Positions 8,380 to 17,057 of a stretch of DNA of 64,000 nt are shown in pieces (the first letter of the stretch is position 1; every line of letters starts with the position of its first letter). Origin of the DNA: Kineococcus rhizosphaerae. Its GTDB lineage: Bacteria; Actinomycetota; Actinomycetes; Actinomycetales; Kineococcaceae. A program made the translations under genes and the position numbers. The notes under the pieces were generated by a model. That model did not search any database. It was given only the letters and a program-made list of their open reading frames with translations, and was not told the origin of the DNA. The stretch covers positions 186,001-250,000 of the forward strand of contig NZ_PVZF01000002.1 of the NCBI RefSeq assembly GCF_003002055.1, given 5' to 3'.

Positions 8380-9849
8380 ATGCGCGCACGACCCCGCTCC
8401 ACCGGCCCGCGCCACCGCCGCCCGCAGCGCGGCCTGTCGCGGCTCGCCCTCGCGCTGGCCGTGGCCCTGGCGCCCGTCACGGTCGCCGCCGGGCCGCCGT
8501 CGACCGCCGTCGCGGCCGCCCGGGCCGTCACGGCCCCCTCCGCCCCCACCTCGGTGACCGTGACGACCTCCGGGACGTCGGCGACGCTGTCCTGGGGCGC
8601 ACCGGCCGGCACCGGGGGCGCCGCGATCACCGGCTACGTCGTGGCCCGCGACGGCAAGGACTCCACCGGGTACGGCGCCTGGAGCGGCACGGTCGCCGCC
8701 ACCGCCCGGTCGGCGACCTTCAACCAGCTCGTCCCCGGCGCCACCTACCGGCTGTCCGTACGGGCCGTGAACTCCGCCGGGGCGGGGACGAGCACCACGG
8801 TCGCGGTGACGATGACCTCTGCGACGGCGCTCGCGAGCGCCCCGACGTCCGTGACGGTGACCCCCGCGGCGAGCGGCGGCACCGCGACCCTGGCCTGGGC
8901 GCCCCCGAAGGCCTCCGGCGGCGCCGCCGTCTCGGGGTACCGGGTCGCCCGCGACGGGACCGACAGCACCGGCACCGGGGCGTGGAGCACGACGGTGGCG
9001 GCCACGGCGCGCCAGCAGCTCTTCGGCAACCTCGTCCCCGGCCGGACGTACACCTTCACCGTCGCCGCCGTCACGTCGCTCGGCACCGGGACGGCTGCCG
9101 CGGTCACGGCCGTCGTCCCCACCCCCTCGCCCTCCGGCCAGCCGATGCCCGTGGGGAACCTGACCGGCTGGAAGCAGGTCTTCGCCGAGGACTTCACCGC
9201 CGACCTGCCCCCGGGCGGGTGGCCGGGGGCGTACTCGGGACGGTTCGAACCCTACGACTGGGGAACCCCCGACACCGGGAAGCAGGGCGTCTGGAAGACC
9301 TCCAAGGTGTTCTCCGCCAAGGGCGGCGTCGGTGACTACTACCTGCACAGCGAGAACGGCGTCCCGCAGTCGGCGGCGCTGATCCCGAAGGTGGGCGGCA
9401 AGAACGCCGACCAGGTGTACGGCCGGTACTCGGTGCGCTTCAGGGTGGACCCCGGGATGGCCGGCTGGTCCAGCGCCTGGCTGCTGTGGCCGCAGGACGA
9501 CGGCGACCCGGCCACCAGCGAGTGGCCGGACAAGGGGGAGATCGACTGGCCCGAGGGCGAGCTCGACGGCGAGATCCAGGGGTTCATGCACTACGCGAAC
9601 CCGGCAGGCGGCCAGGACGACTTCCACTCCGGCGTCGCTTTCAACTCCGGGTGGCACACGACGACGACCGAGTGGACCGCGGGGCAGGTGAAGTTCTTCC
9701 TCGACGGCCGGCTCGTGGGCACGTCCACCCGTCAGGTGCCCGCCGGCCCCATGCACTGGGTCCTGCAGTCCGAGACCGCGTACGGGAAGAAACCCACGAC
9801 GGCGGGGCACATCCAGATCGACTGGGTCGTGCAGTACGCGCCAGCCTGA
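8380..9849 (+). CDS. Secreted GH16 glycoside hydrolase with two FN3 domains
   Basis: 489 residues. A basic N-terminus and hydrophobic core (about 20-48) form a signal peptide. Two fibronectin type III domains follow (about 52-145 and 148-242), each with an SAPTSVTV start and a GYxVARDG strand. The C-terminal GH16 jelly roll carries the ExDxxE catalytic signature as EIDWPE (nucleophile E387, acid/base E392). GH16 enzymes cut beta-1,3/1,4-glucans, xyloglucan or galactans. FN3 domains are more often C-terminal or between modules in such enzymes. The ATG at 8380 is chosen for GGAGG seven bases upstream; a longer in-frame GTG-type start lies at 8287. Confidence 0.9.
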   Translation: MRARPRSTGPRHRRPQRGLSRLALALAVALAPVTVAAGPPSTAVAAARAVTAPSAPTSVTVTTSGTSATLSWGAPAGTGGAAITGYVVARDGKDSTGYGAWSGTVAATARSATFNQLVPGATYRLSVRAVNSAGAGTSTTVAVTMTSATALASAPTSVTVTPAASGGTATLAWAPPKASGGAAVSGYRVARDGTDSTGTGAWSTTVAATARQQLFGNLVPGRTYTFTVAAVTSLGTGTAAAVTAVVPTPSPSGQPMPVGNLTGWKQVFAEDFTADLPPGGWPGAYSGRFEPYDWGTPDTGKQGVWKTSKVFSAKGGVGDYYLHSENGVPQSAALIPKVGGKNADQVYGRYSVRFRVDPGMAGWSSAWLLWPQDDGDPATSEWPDKGEIDWPEGELDGEIQGFMHYANPAGGQDDFHSGVAFNSGWHTTTTEWTAGQVKFFLDGRLVGTSTRQVPAGPMHWVLQSETAYGKKPTTAGHIQIDWVVQYAPA

Positions 9850-10684
9850 GGTGGGGCGGGACGCACGTCCGCCGCCGCGGTGCCACCGAACGGCAGCGAC
9901 GAACGACGGGAGGTTGCGATGGTGCAGCGGAGTCGACGGATCGGCACGTTCACGCCCGTGGTGGTGACGTGCGCCCGAGCGGGTGGGGTGGGGGAGACCG
10001 CCCTCACGACGGGTGGGGGACTCCCTCTGCGCCTTCGCTTTCGAGGCCGGTGACGCCGGGCACAGGCAACAGGGCGGTCAGGGCCGAGGTAGGCACTACG
10101 ACGAGCGCGGAAGGTTCGCTGTCGTCAAGCGGGCGAACTGTACGGCTGCCAGGAGCCTCGGGGGTTGAGTTCAGGTGAGCCACTTCCAGCGCAGACACAG
10201 GCGCGGCTCGGGCGCCGACGTAGACGTCGGGCAAGGTGCACTGCGTTGCGCGAACCGAGCCGTCGTACGCCTGGAGGCACCTGACCTCGAGGGCGGACGG
10301 CTCAGCGTTCGTGTGGTCGGGGAGGGCTCTTCGTTGGCCCTGACCACTGGCTGGCCTCGGTCGCGGCGAGGGCCTGCTGATTGAAGTCTGCCTCGAAGCT
10401 GGTGTCGCCCTGACGCCCGAGGGGCTGTGCTGGGCGGGAGTGCGACCCGTATCTCGCGGCGACGCCGTTCCTGTGGCGGTCAGTCTCAGATACAGCTGCG
10501 CGTATTCAGTGTCGCGTGGATCCGGAAGCGCTGATCCGCCGAGGCGGGTCAGCGAGAGGACCCCCTCATCGCTGCCGCAGCCTCGTGCAGTTCTCGCGAA
10601 AAAGCCTTCGAGAGGGCTTGCCGCGACCCGTGCTCCGAACTGAGTGCACTTCGAAGACGAACAACAGGCGACCTGGAGGTTGAC
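9850..10684. other. Gene-free stretch with lowered GC
   Basis: About 835 bases between the GH16 gene and the SGNH gene. Several frames stay open on both strands, but none has a recognisable domain, a good ribosome site or normal codon bias. Base composition drops from about 10,100 onward and stays low into the first 950 bases of the next gene. No transposase remnant, tRNA or att-like repeat was seen. It may be a decayed or recently acquired segment plus the SGNH promoter region. Confidence 0.5.
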
Positions 10685-13000
10685 ATGCATCTCGCGAAAC
10701 GTTCTTGGATGAGCATTCCGGTGCTCATCTCTGCCCTTGTGGCAACGATGCTGATGAGTCCCTCCTCGGCGAACGCAGAGCCCAAGACGCTGCGGATCGT
10801 CGCCGTAGGTGATTCTTACACCGCGGGCAACGGTGCGGGGAACTACGAAGACACCGACTGCTTCAGGAGCAAAGACAACTGGTCGAGCCTGTACGCGCAG
10901 GGACGTGTCTCGCGCGGCCAGACCGTCCTCTACGACAACGCGGCCTGCAGTGGCTCCACCATCAGCGCGCTCGTGAATGGCACGAACTGGAACCCCGCAA
11001 CTGGTTCATACAGCGCCAGCAAGGGGGGAATCCAGATATCTCACCTGGGAACCCGTACGGACATGGTCCTCATGACGTTCGGTGGGAATGATGCAGGATT
11101 CGCCACGATCGTCAGCGACTGCTTGGTCAAAATCTTGCCCAACTACTGCAACACTGCACTCAACCGAGCCGAGAGGCTCACGAGCGACGGCACGATCAGC
11201 AACTCCCTCGCAGAGGCGGTCAGGCGCATCCGTCAGGCGACGCGAACCGATACGCAGATCGTCATCATGGGTTATCCACCGTTGGTTGCGCCCAACTGCC
11301 TCGGCGTACTTCCAGGTGTGCAGGTGGCTCATCGCATCCGTAAACTGAGCGACAAAGCGGACGAGATTCAGCAGGCTGTCGTCGATGCTGCCGCAAGATC
11401 GAACCCGAACATCAAGTTCATCCCCGTCAGCGGAACCTTCAAGTGGCACGCCCCCGGCAATGCTCTACCCGCTCCGACGTGTTCGGTGAACCCCGTGACG
11501 TGGGTCAATCAGTTCCCGGCGCTCGATACTTCGAAAGTGCCCACCTGGTACCACCCCAACAGCGACGGACAGCGGGAGTACGCGCGGCTGTTGACGGAAG
11601 CTTTTCCGTCATGGACCCCCGCTTCCTGGGCCGGTGCCGGGGGTGGTGGCAGCGTGGGCACCCCGACCCCTGCCAACAAGGTCCCGTCGGCGGCTTTCTC
11701 CTCCGTGCGAGTCGATGGAGTTCCTGGCAAGGTGAACCTGGACGCGAGTGCGTCCTCGGACCCGGACGGCAGCATCGCCAGGTACGAGTGGCTCTACAAG
11801 GGCGCGGTCGTCGCCACGGGCAAGACCGCGTCGTACGCCTTCGGCACCGCCGACCGGGCGCCGTCGGTGACGCTGCGCGTGACGGACGACAAGGGGGCTG
11901 CGGCGACGACGGTCAAGACGCTCAGCCTGCCCAACCGCGCACCCGTCATCGGCCGGCCCAACCCCGCCGACGGCACGATCGTGGGCACCAACCGGCCCGT
12001 GCTCAGCACGACGGTCACCGATCCCGACGGTGATGCCGTGGGCTTCACCTACCGGATCACGGGGTACATGGTCGACAAGTCCTCCGGTCCCGTCTCGGGC
12101 GGGTGGACGGTTCCGGCCAGCACCCTGGACCCGGGGACGAAGTACGACTGGACCGTCACCGTGACCGACGGGCAGGGCGGCTCGGCCTCGGCCGGGCGCA
12201 GCCTGACCGTCGCCATGCTGCCCACCGCCGCCGACGTCATCGCCACCCCCTCGGGCAAGGGGTACTGGCAGGTGGCCAGCGACGGAGGTGTCTTCACCTA
12301 CGGCGACGCGCAGTTCTACGGTTCGGTGCCCGGCATCCCGTTGCACCTGACGAACATCATGGGCATGGCCCGCACGCCCTCGGGCAAGGGGTACTGGGTC
12401 GTCGGGTCCGACGGGGGCGTGTTCAGCTTCGGGGACGCCGGTTTCTACGGCTCGCTGCCCGGCATCGGCGTCCACGTCGGCAACATCGTCGACATGGTGC
12501 CCACCAAGACCGGCCGCGGGTACTGGCTCGTGGGGTCCGACGGCGGGGTCTTCAGCTTCGGGGACGCGCAGTTCTTCGGGTCGATGGGTGGGCAGCCCCT
12601 GAACCGGCCGGTCGTCGGGATGGCGGCCACGGCCAGCGGCAACGGGTACTGGCTCGTGGCCGCTGACGGAGGTGTCTTCTCCTTCGGGGACGCCCCGTTC
12701 TACGGATCGATGGGCGGGCAACCCCTCAGCTACCCCGTCGTCGACATGGACGTGACCCCGGACGGTGGCGGGTACTGGATGACGGCCGAGGACGGCGGGG
12801 TGTTCACCTTCGGCAACGCCCAGTTCTACGGGTCGATGGGCGGCAAACCGCTGAACGGCCGGGTGACCGGCATGGCCGTGACCCCCACGGGCCGGGGGTA
12901 CTGGCTCAACGCCTGCGACGGCGGGGTGTTCACCTTCGGGGACGCGCCGTTCCTGGGGTCGAACCCGACGTACATGTGCCGGGGGACCAACCAGGGGTAG
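10685..13000 (+). CDS. Secreted SGNH/GDSL hydrolase fused to PKD-like domains and DGGVF repeats
   Basis: 771 residues. Signal peptide 1-31. The SGNH esterase domain (36-310) has GDS (nucleophile S44), GGND (133-136) and HPN (H290) as catalytic blocks, plus six cysteines placed like those of secreted actinobacterial esterases. A Gly-rich linker (317-335) leads to a PKD-like domain (about 335-418), an Ig/FN3-like domain (418-515) and six repeats of about 43 residues with the core GYWxxxxDGGVFxFGDAxFxGS. Such repeats are frequent in exported actinobacterial proteins and may form a beta-propeller or bind the wall. GGAGG precedes the ATG. The first 950 bases are about 53-62% GC and the repeat part about 63-75%, indicating a mosaic gene. 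Confidence 0.88.
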   Translation: MHLAKRSWMSIPVLISALVATMLMSPSSANAEPKTLRIVAVGDSYTAGNGAGNYEDTDCFRSKDNWSSLYAQGRVSRGQTVLYDNAACSGSTISALVNGTNWNPATGSYSASKGGIQISHLGTRTDMVLMTFGGNDAGFATIVSDCLVKILPNYCNTALNRAERLTSDGTISNSLAEAVRRIRQATRTDTQIVIMGYPPLVAPNCLGVLPGVQVAHRIRKLSDKADEIQQAVVDAAARSNPNIKFIPVSGTFKWHAPGNALPAPTCSVNPVTWVNQFPALDTSKVPTWYHPNSDGQREYARLLTEAFPSWTPASWAGAGGGGSVGTPTPANKVPSAAFSSVRVDGVPGKVNLDASASSDPDGSIARYEWLYKGAVVATGKTASYAFGTADRAPSVTLRVTDDKGAAATTVKTLSLPNRAPVIGRPNPADGTIVGTNRPVLSTTVTDPDGDAVGFTYRITGYMVDKSSGPVSGGWTVPASTLDPGTKYDWTVTVTDGQGGSASAGRSLTVAMLPTAADVIATPSGKGYWQVASDGGVFTYGDAQFYGSVPGIPLHLTNIMGMARTPSGKGYWVVGSDGGVFSFGDAGFYGSLPGIGVHVGNIVDMVPTKTGRGYWLVGSDGGVFSFGDAQFFGSMGGQPLNRPVVGMAATASGNGYWLVAADGGVFSFGDAPFYGSMGGQPLSYPVVDMDVTPDGGGYWMTAEDGGVFTFGNAQFYGSMGGKPLNGRVTGMAVTPTGRGYWLNACDGGVFTFGDAPFLGSNPTYMCRGTNQG
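12250..12975 (+). repeat. Six tandem DGGVF-type coding repeats
   Basis: Six units of about 129 bases encode the GYW...DGGVFxFGDAxF...GS motif at the 3' end of the SGNH gene. Units 3 to 5 share SMGGQPL or SMGGKPL ends, which suggests recent unit duplication. Confidence 0.85.
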
Positions 13001-13013
13001 GAGCCCGGTGGTG

Positions 13014-13041
13014 CCCGGGCGGGACGTCGGTCCTGCCCGGG
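13014..13041. terminator. Bidirectional terminator between convergent genes
   Basis: A 12-base stem with one G-U pair (CCCGGGCGGGAC / GTCCTGCCCGGG) closes a GTCG tetraloop. It sits between the SGNH gene stop (13000) and the NmrA-like gene stop (13079), which face each other. Confidence 0.65.
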
Positions 13042-13078
13042 CGGGGCGCCCGCACCGCGCGACGGTCTGCGGGCCGCC

Positions 13079-13927
13079 TCACACCCGCGTGGCGAGCAGG
13101 TCCCGCACGGTGCGGGGTTCGCGGCCCAGCAGGTCGCCCAGCGCCGGGTCGGTCCCGGCGAAGAACCCGGCGCGCGCGGCCTGGAAGTACGACAGCACGA
13201 ACCGGGCCATCGGCTCGGGGGTGCCCGCGGCCACCGAGTCCGCGACCCACTCCTCGTCGTCCACGACGACGCGGCGGACGGTGCGGCCGGTCAGCTCGGT
13301 CAGGACCGCCGCGATGTCCTCGAACGTCACCGCCTCGCGCGCGGTGAGGGTGACGGGCCCGTCCACGGGGGCCCCGGCCAGCAGGACGGCCGCGGCGTCG
13401 GCCGCGTCCTCGCGGTGCGTCCACGACGTGGGTCCGTCGGCGGGGGCGGCGATGGTGCCGGTCCGCTGCCAGGGTCCGAGGAACCAGTCGAGGGAGTGGG
13501 CGTAGAACCCGTTGCGCAGCGACGTCCACGCGACCCCGGACTCGGCCAGGGCCGCTTCGGTCCCGGCGTGGTCGCGGCCGGGATGGAAGGGCGTGTCGGG
13601 GTGGGCGCCCTGGTGGCTGGTGTACAGCACCCGCCGGGCGCCGACGGCCTGCGCCGCCTCGATCCCGTTGCGGTGGAGCGCGACGCCGTCGGCGTGCGGG
13701 TCGCTCGTGGACACGAGCAGCACCTGCTCGGCGTCCTCGAAGGAGTGCCGCAGGGCGGCGGGGTCGGTGTAGGAGCCCTGGCGCACGCGCACCCCGCGCT
13801 CGGCCAGGGACTGCGCCCTGGTCACGTCGCGGACGCTGACGCCGATCCGGTCGGCGGGCAGGACCTCCAGCAGCTTCTCGGTGGTGCGGCCGTTCAGCGC
13901 GCCGGTCGCGCCGGTGGTGACGATCAC
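13079..13927 (-). CDS. NmrA-like NAD(P)-binding oxidoreductase
   Basis: 282 residues, an atypical short-chain dehydrogenase of the NmrA/QOR2 group. The dinucleotide loop TGATG lies at residues 5-9. VRQGSYTDPAAL and VLLVSTSDP follow as in quinone or azo reductases of this group. There is no YxxxK catalytic pair in the usual place, as expected for NmrA-like proteins. GTG 13927 is preceded by AGGAGG. A long inverted repeat covers its promoter region. Role inferred: NADPH-dependent quinone reduction or redox sensing. Confidence 0.8.
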   Translation of the reverse strand: MIVTTGATGALNGRTTEKLLEVLPADRIGVSVRDVTRAQSLAERGVRVRQGSYTDPAALRHSFEDAEQVLLVSTSDPHADGVALHRNGIEAAQAVGARRVLYTSHQGAHPDTPFHPGRDHAGTEAALAESGVAWTSLRNGFYAHSLDWFLGPWQRTGTIAAPADGPTSWTHREDAADAAAVLLAGAPVDGPVTLTAREAVTFEDIAAVLTELTGRTVRRVVVDDEEWVADSVAAGTPEPMARFVLSYFQAARAGFFAGTDPALGDLLGREPRTVRDLLATRV

Positions 13928-13940
13928 GGGGTCCTCCTGG

Positions 13941-13997
13941 TATCGGTGGTTGCGTTTGAACGCTAACGCTGGAAACGTCAGTGCGCAACCACCGGTA
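13941..13997. promoter_or_regulatory. Long inverted repeat over the NmrA-like gene promoter
   Basis: Arms 13941-13954 and 13984-13997 match at 13 of 14 positions around a 29-base centre. Nested in it are GCGTT-TG-AACGC (13952-13963) and CGTTT...AAACG (13953-13977). It lies 14 bases upstream of the NmrA-like start, where a regulator or RNA hairpin could act. No MarR or HxlR regulator gene is adjacent. Confidence 0.5.
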
Positions 13998-14067
13998 CCG
14001 CAGACGCCGGAGGGCCGGCCGACGTCGTGTCGGCCGGCCCCGGGGTGGTGCGGGTCAGGTGGCTGGG

Positions 14068-16320
14068 TCAGACGTCGGCGGACTCCAGCAGCGCCGGCAG
14101 CTCCGCCTCGGCGATCGGGAACCCGGGGAACCGGGTCAGCCGCAGCAGCGGGATCGCCCGCATCATGGCGCCGTTGTGCGGGTCGAACAGCATGCCCTCC
14201 CAGGACGTCCCGGACAGCGTCGCGCGCAGCGAGGCGCCCACGCCCGGGTGGGCGAGCCAGGTCTCCAGCTCGGAGTCGAGCGCGAGCGGGGTCACGACCC
14301 CGTCCCCCGGCAGGGTGATCGTGGTGGCCAGGCGGATGTCGCGCGAGGACGCCCCGACGCGGATCCCGAACTCGCCGCCCTCGACGACCCAGCGGCCGAC
14401 GGCCGTGTGCCAGAAGGAGAACGCGCGCTCGTCCAGGGTGATCACGACCTCGCGGCTCTGGCCCGGTTCGAGGCTGACCCGTGCGAAACCCTTCAGCTCC
14501 TGGTCCGGGCGCGAGACGCTCGCCTCGGTGTCGGCCACGTACACCTGCACGACCTCGCTGCCCGCGACGTCGCCGGTGTTCGTGATCGTCACGTGCACGT
14601 CCAGGCCGTCCTCGCCTGCGACGAGGTCCAGGCCGGAGTAGGCGAACGTCGTGTACGACAGCCCGTGACCGAAGGCCGCCGCCACGGGCAGGGAGTGGGC
14701 GTCGTACCAGCGGTACCCGATGAGCAGACCCTCGCCGTACCGGACGTGCCCGTGCTCGCCCGGGAAGTTGCCGATCGTGGGGTTGTCCCGGTAGGCCACC
14801 GGGATCGTCTCGGCGAGCTTGCCCGACGGGTTGACGGCGCCGGAGAGCAGGTCGGCGACCGCGGACCCGCCGGCCTGGCCGCCGAGCCAGCCCTCCAGGA
14901 CCGCCTCGACCGACCCCTGCCACGGTTCCAGGTTCACGACCGACCCGTTGGCCAGCACGACGACGACGTGCGGGTTCGCCACGACGACGGCGTCCAGCAG
15001 CGCGAGCTGCGTCGGCGGCAGGTTCGTGTGCTCGCGGTCGTACCCCTCGGACTCGTACGACGACGGCAGGCCCAGGAACAGGACGACGACCTCGGCGGCC
15101 GCGGCGTGCGCGACGGCCTCGGCGACCAGGGTGGCGTCCACCTCCTCGCTCTCGGGTTCGTACCCGGCGGCGAAGGTGACCTCGCGCCCGGTGAACCGCT
15201 CCCGCAGCGCGCTGAGCGCGTCGTCGAGCTGCGTGGGGTTCACCTGCGAACTGCCGGCGCCCTGGTAGCGGGGGGAGCGGGCGAACTCGCCGACGACGGC
15301 GATGCTCCCGCCGGTGGCGGCCAGCGGCAGGATCGCGTCGGAGTTCTTCAGCAGGACCGCGCTCTGGGTCGCGGCCTCGCGGGCCAGGGCGTGGTGGGCG
15401 GCGGGGTCGAAGGTGCCCGGGTCGGCCAGCGCCGCCCGGGACTTCTCGACGAGTTCCAGGACGCGCAGCACGGCGCGGTCGAGGTCGGCGGTGGCCAGCG
15501 TCCCGGTGGCCACGGCCTCGAGCAGGCGCTGCGTCCCCGCACCCGACGAGCTGGGCATCTCCAGGTCCAGGCCGGCGCGCACCCCGTCCTCGCGGACGTC
15601 GACGGCGCCCCAGTCGGAGACGACGAGGCCCCGGAACCCCCACTCCTCGCGCAGGACCTGCGTCAGCAGCCAGGGGTCCTGCGAGGCGTAGACGCCGTTG
15701 ATCTTGTTGTACGAGCACATGACGGTCCACGGCTGGGCCTTCGTCACCACCCGCTCGAAGGCGGTGAGGTAGATCTCGCGCAGCGTGCGCTCGTCGACGT
15801 CGGCGGAGATCGTCATCCGCTGCGTCTCCTGGTTGTTGGCCGCGAAGTGCTTCAGCGACGTCCCCACGCCCTGGCTCTGGACACCCTCGACCAGGGCCGC
15901 GGCGAGGTCGCCGGCCAGCACCGGGTCCTCGGAGAAGTACTCGAAGTTGCGCCCGCACAGCGGCGAACGCTTCATGTTCACCCCGGGGCCGAGCAGGACC
16001 GACACCTTCTCGGCCCGCGTCTCACGGCCCAGGGCCTCGCCGAGCCGGCGCAGCAGGTCGGTGTTCCACGAGGAGGCCAGCCCCGCGGCCGGCGGGAAGC
16101 AGGTGGCGGGCACGGAGGCGTTCAGGCCGAGGTGGTCGCCGTCCCCGGCCTGCTTGCGCAGGCCGTGCGGGCCGTCGGTGACCATGAGGGCCGGGACGCC
16201 CAGGCGCTCGACGGGTTCGGTGTGCCAGAAGTTGGACCCGTCGAGCAGGGCGGCCTTCTCCTCGAGCGTGAGCTCGGCCAGCAGCTGCGCCGGCGAGCGC
16301 GGGACGTCGGTGTCGGTCAT
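14068..16320 (-). CDS. Beta-glucosidase, glycoside hydrolase family 3
   Basis: 750 residues with the full GH3 layout: an N-terminal TIM barrel with DGPHGLRKQ, KHFAANNQE (157-165) and the nucleophile Asp236 in SDWGAVD; an alpha/beta sandwich domain; and a C-terminal FN3-like domain. There is no signal peptide, so it probably works in the cytoplasm on imported oligosaccharides, releasing terminal beta-glucose or related sugars. TAGCCT lies six bases before the ATG, suggesting a leaderless transcript. The divergent TetR-family gene shares the promoter region and is the likely regulator. Confidence 0.93.
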   Translation of the reverse strand: MTDTDVPRSPAQLLAELTLEEKAALLDGSNFWHTEPVERLGVPALMVTDGPHGLRKQAGDGDHLGLNASVPATCFPPAAGLASSWNTDLLRRLGEALGRETRAEKVSVLLGPGVNMKRSPLCGRNFEYFSEDPVLAGDLAAALVEGVQSQGVGTSLKHFAANNQETQRMTISADVDERTLREIYLTAFERVVTKAQPWTVMCSYNKINGVYASQDPWLLTQVLREEWGFRGLVVSDWGAVDVREDGVRAGLDLEMPSSSGAGTQRLLEAVATGTLATADLDRAVLRVLELVEKSRAALADPGTFDPAAHHALAREAATQSAVLLKNSDAILPLAATGGSIAVVGEFARSPRYQGAGSSQVNPTQLDDALSALRERFTGREVTFAAGYEPESEEVDATLVAEAVAHAAAAEVVVLFLGLPSSYESEGYDREHTNLPPTQLALLDAVVVANPHVVVVLANGSVVNLEPWQGSVEAVLEGWLGGQAGGSAVADLLSGAVNPSGKLAETIPVAYRDNPTIGNFPGEHGHVRYGEGLLIGYRWYDAHSLPVAAAFGHGLSYTTFAYSGLDLVAGEDGLDVHVTITNTGDVAGSEVVQVYVADTEASVSRPDQELKGFARVSLEPGQSREVVITLDERAFSFWHTAVGRWVVEGGEFGIRVGASSRDIRLATTITLPGDGVVTPLALDSELETWLAHPGVGASLRATLSGTSWEGMLFDPHNGAMMRAIPLLRLTRFPGFPIAEAELPALLESADV

Positions 16321-16326
16321 GGCGGG

Positions 16327-16360
16327 AGGCTACCCCCGAAAACCGTTCAAGTGGTAGGTA
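16327..16360. promoter_or_regulatory. Back-to-back leaderless promoters of GH3 and TetR genes
   Basis: On the minus strand TAGCCT (16327-16332) is six bases from the GH3 ATG. On the plus strand TAGGTA (16355-16360) is six bases from the TetR GTG. Only 22 bases separate the two -10 boxes, so one bound repressor dimer would cover both promoters. Confidence 0.5.
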
Positions 16361-16366
16361 TTGGGG

Positions 16367-16972
16367 GTGAGCACTCGGGGTGAGTACGCCAAGGGGCGCG
16401 CGCGGCGCGAGCAGATCCTCACCGAGGCCGTCGCGCTGTTCGCCGGGTCCGGTTACCAGGCGGCGTCGCTGCGCGACCTCGCGGCCCGCTGCGGACTGTC
16501 CCAGGCCGGGCTGCTGCACCACGTGGGGGGCAAGGAGGCGCTGCTGCTGGCGGTGCTCCGGCAGCGCGACGTCGAGGACGCGGCCGCTCTGGAACTGCAG
16601 GCCGGGACCGGCCGCGAACGACTCGCGGCGCTGCTGGACGTGGTGCGGCGCAACGTCGGGCGCCGCGGGACCGTCGAGCTGTTCAGCGTGCTGTCCGCCG
16701 AGGCCACCTCGCCCGCCCACCCCGCGCACGCCTTCTTCGACGAGCGCTACCGGCAGGTCGTCGCCGCGCTGACCGACGCGTTCGCGGACTGCGGGCACCC
16801 CCGGCCCGGTTCCGCGGCGCGCCGGCTGGTCGCCGTCCTGGACGGCCTGCAGGTGCAGTGGCTGCTGCACCCCGACGACGTCGACATGGTCGCGGAGGTC
16901 GACGCGCAGATCGCCGTCGAACTGGCCTCGGCGGGCGGGTCGTCCCGGGTGTGGACGCAGCCCGCCGGGTGA
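16367..16972 (+). CDS. TetR family transcriptional regulator
   Basis: 201 residues. The N-terminal helix-turn-helix (about 12-58) reads REQILTEAVALFAGSGY then SLRDLAARCGLSQAGLLHHV, the TetR pattern with the recognition helix at SQAGLLHHV. The remaining helices form the ligand and dimer domain. It is divergent from the GH3 beta-glucosidase and probably represses it and itself, with a sugar or glycoside as inducer (inference from position). GTG 16367 is chosen over an in-frame TTG at 16361 because of the -10 box six bases upstream. A 14-base palindrome (16971-16984) overlaps the stop. Confidence 0.85.
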   Translation: MSTRGEYAKGRARREQILTEAVALFAGSGYQAASLRDLAARCGLSQAGLLHHVGGKEALLLAVLRQRDVEDAAALELQAGTGRERLAALLDVVRRNVGRRGTVELFSVLSAEATSPAHPAHAFFDERYRQVVAALTDAFADCGHPRPGSAARRLVAVLDGLQVQWLLHPDDVDMVAEVDAQIAVELASAGGSSRVWTQPAG

Positions 16973-17045
16973 CGCCGCGGCGTCCACAGGGTCCTCCCGT
17001 CCACACGTGAGATCCCCGTGGCCGGGAGCGCGCGCCGGGCGCGCC

Positions 17046-17051
17046 TAGCTT
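17046..17051 (+). promoter_or_regulatory. Candidate -10 box, leaderless start of comEA
   Basis: TAGCTT is six bases from the GTG at 17058 and supports that start. Confidence 0.45.
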
Positions 17052-17057
17052 TCCCGG

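Noticed and set aside
10004-10690. 228-codon open frame on the minus strand in the low-GC gap
   Set aside because: No domain, no ribosome site, irregular composition and no neighbour in an operon; kept as part of the unexplained gap.
12250-12975. Regularly spaced repeats as a CRISPR array
   Set aside because: They are in-frame protein repeats of about 129 bases with diverged sequence, without short conserved direct repeats and unique spacers.
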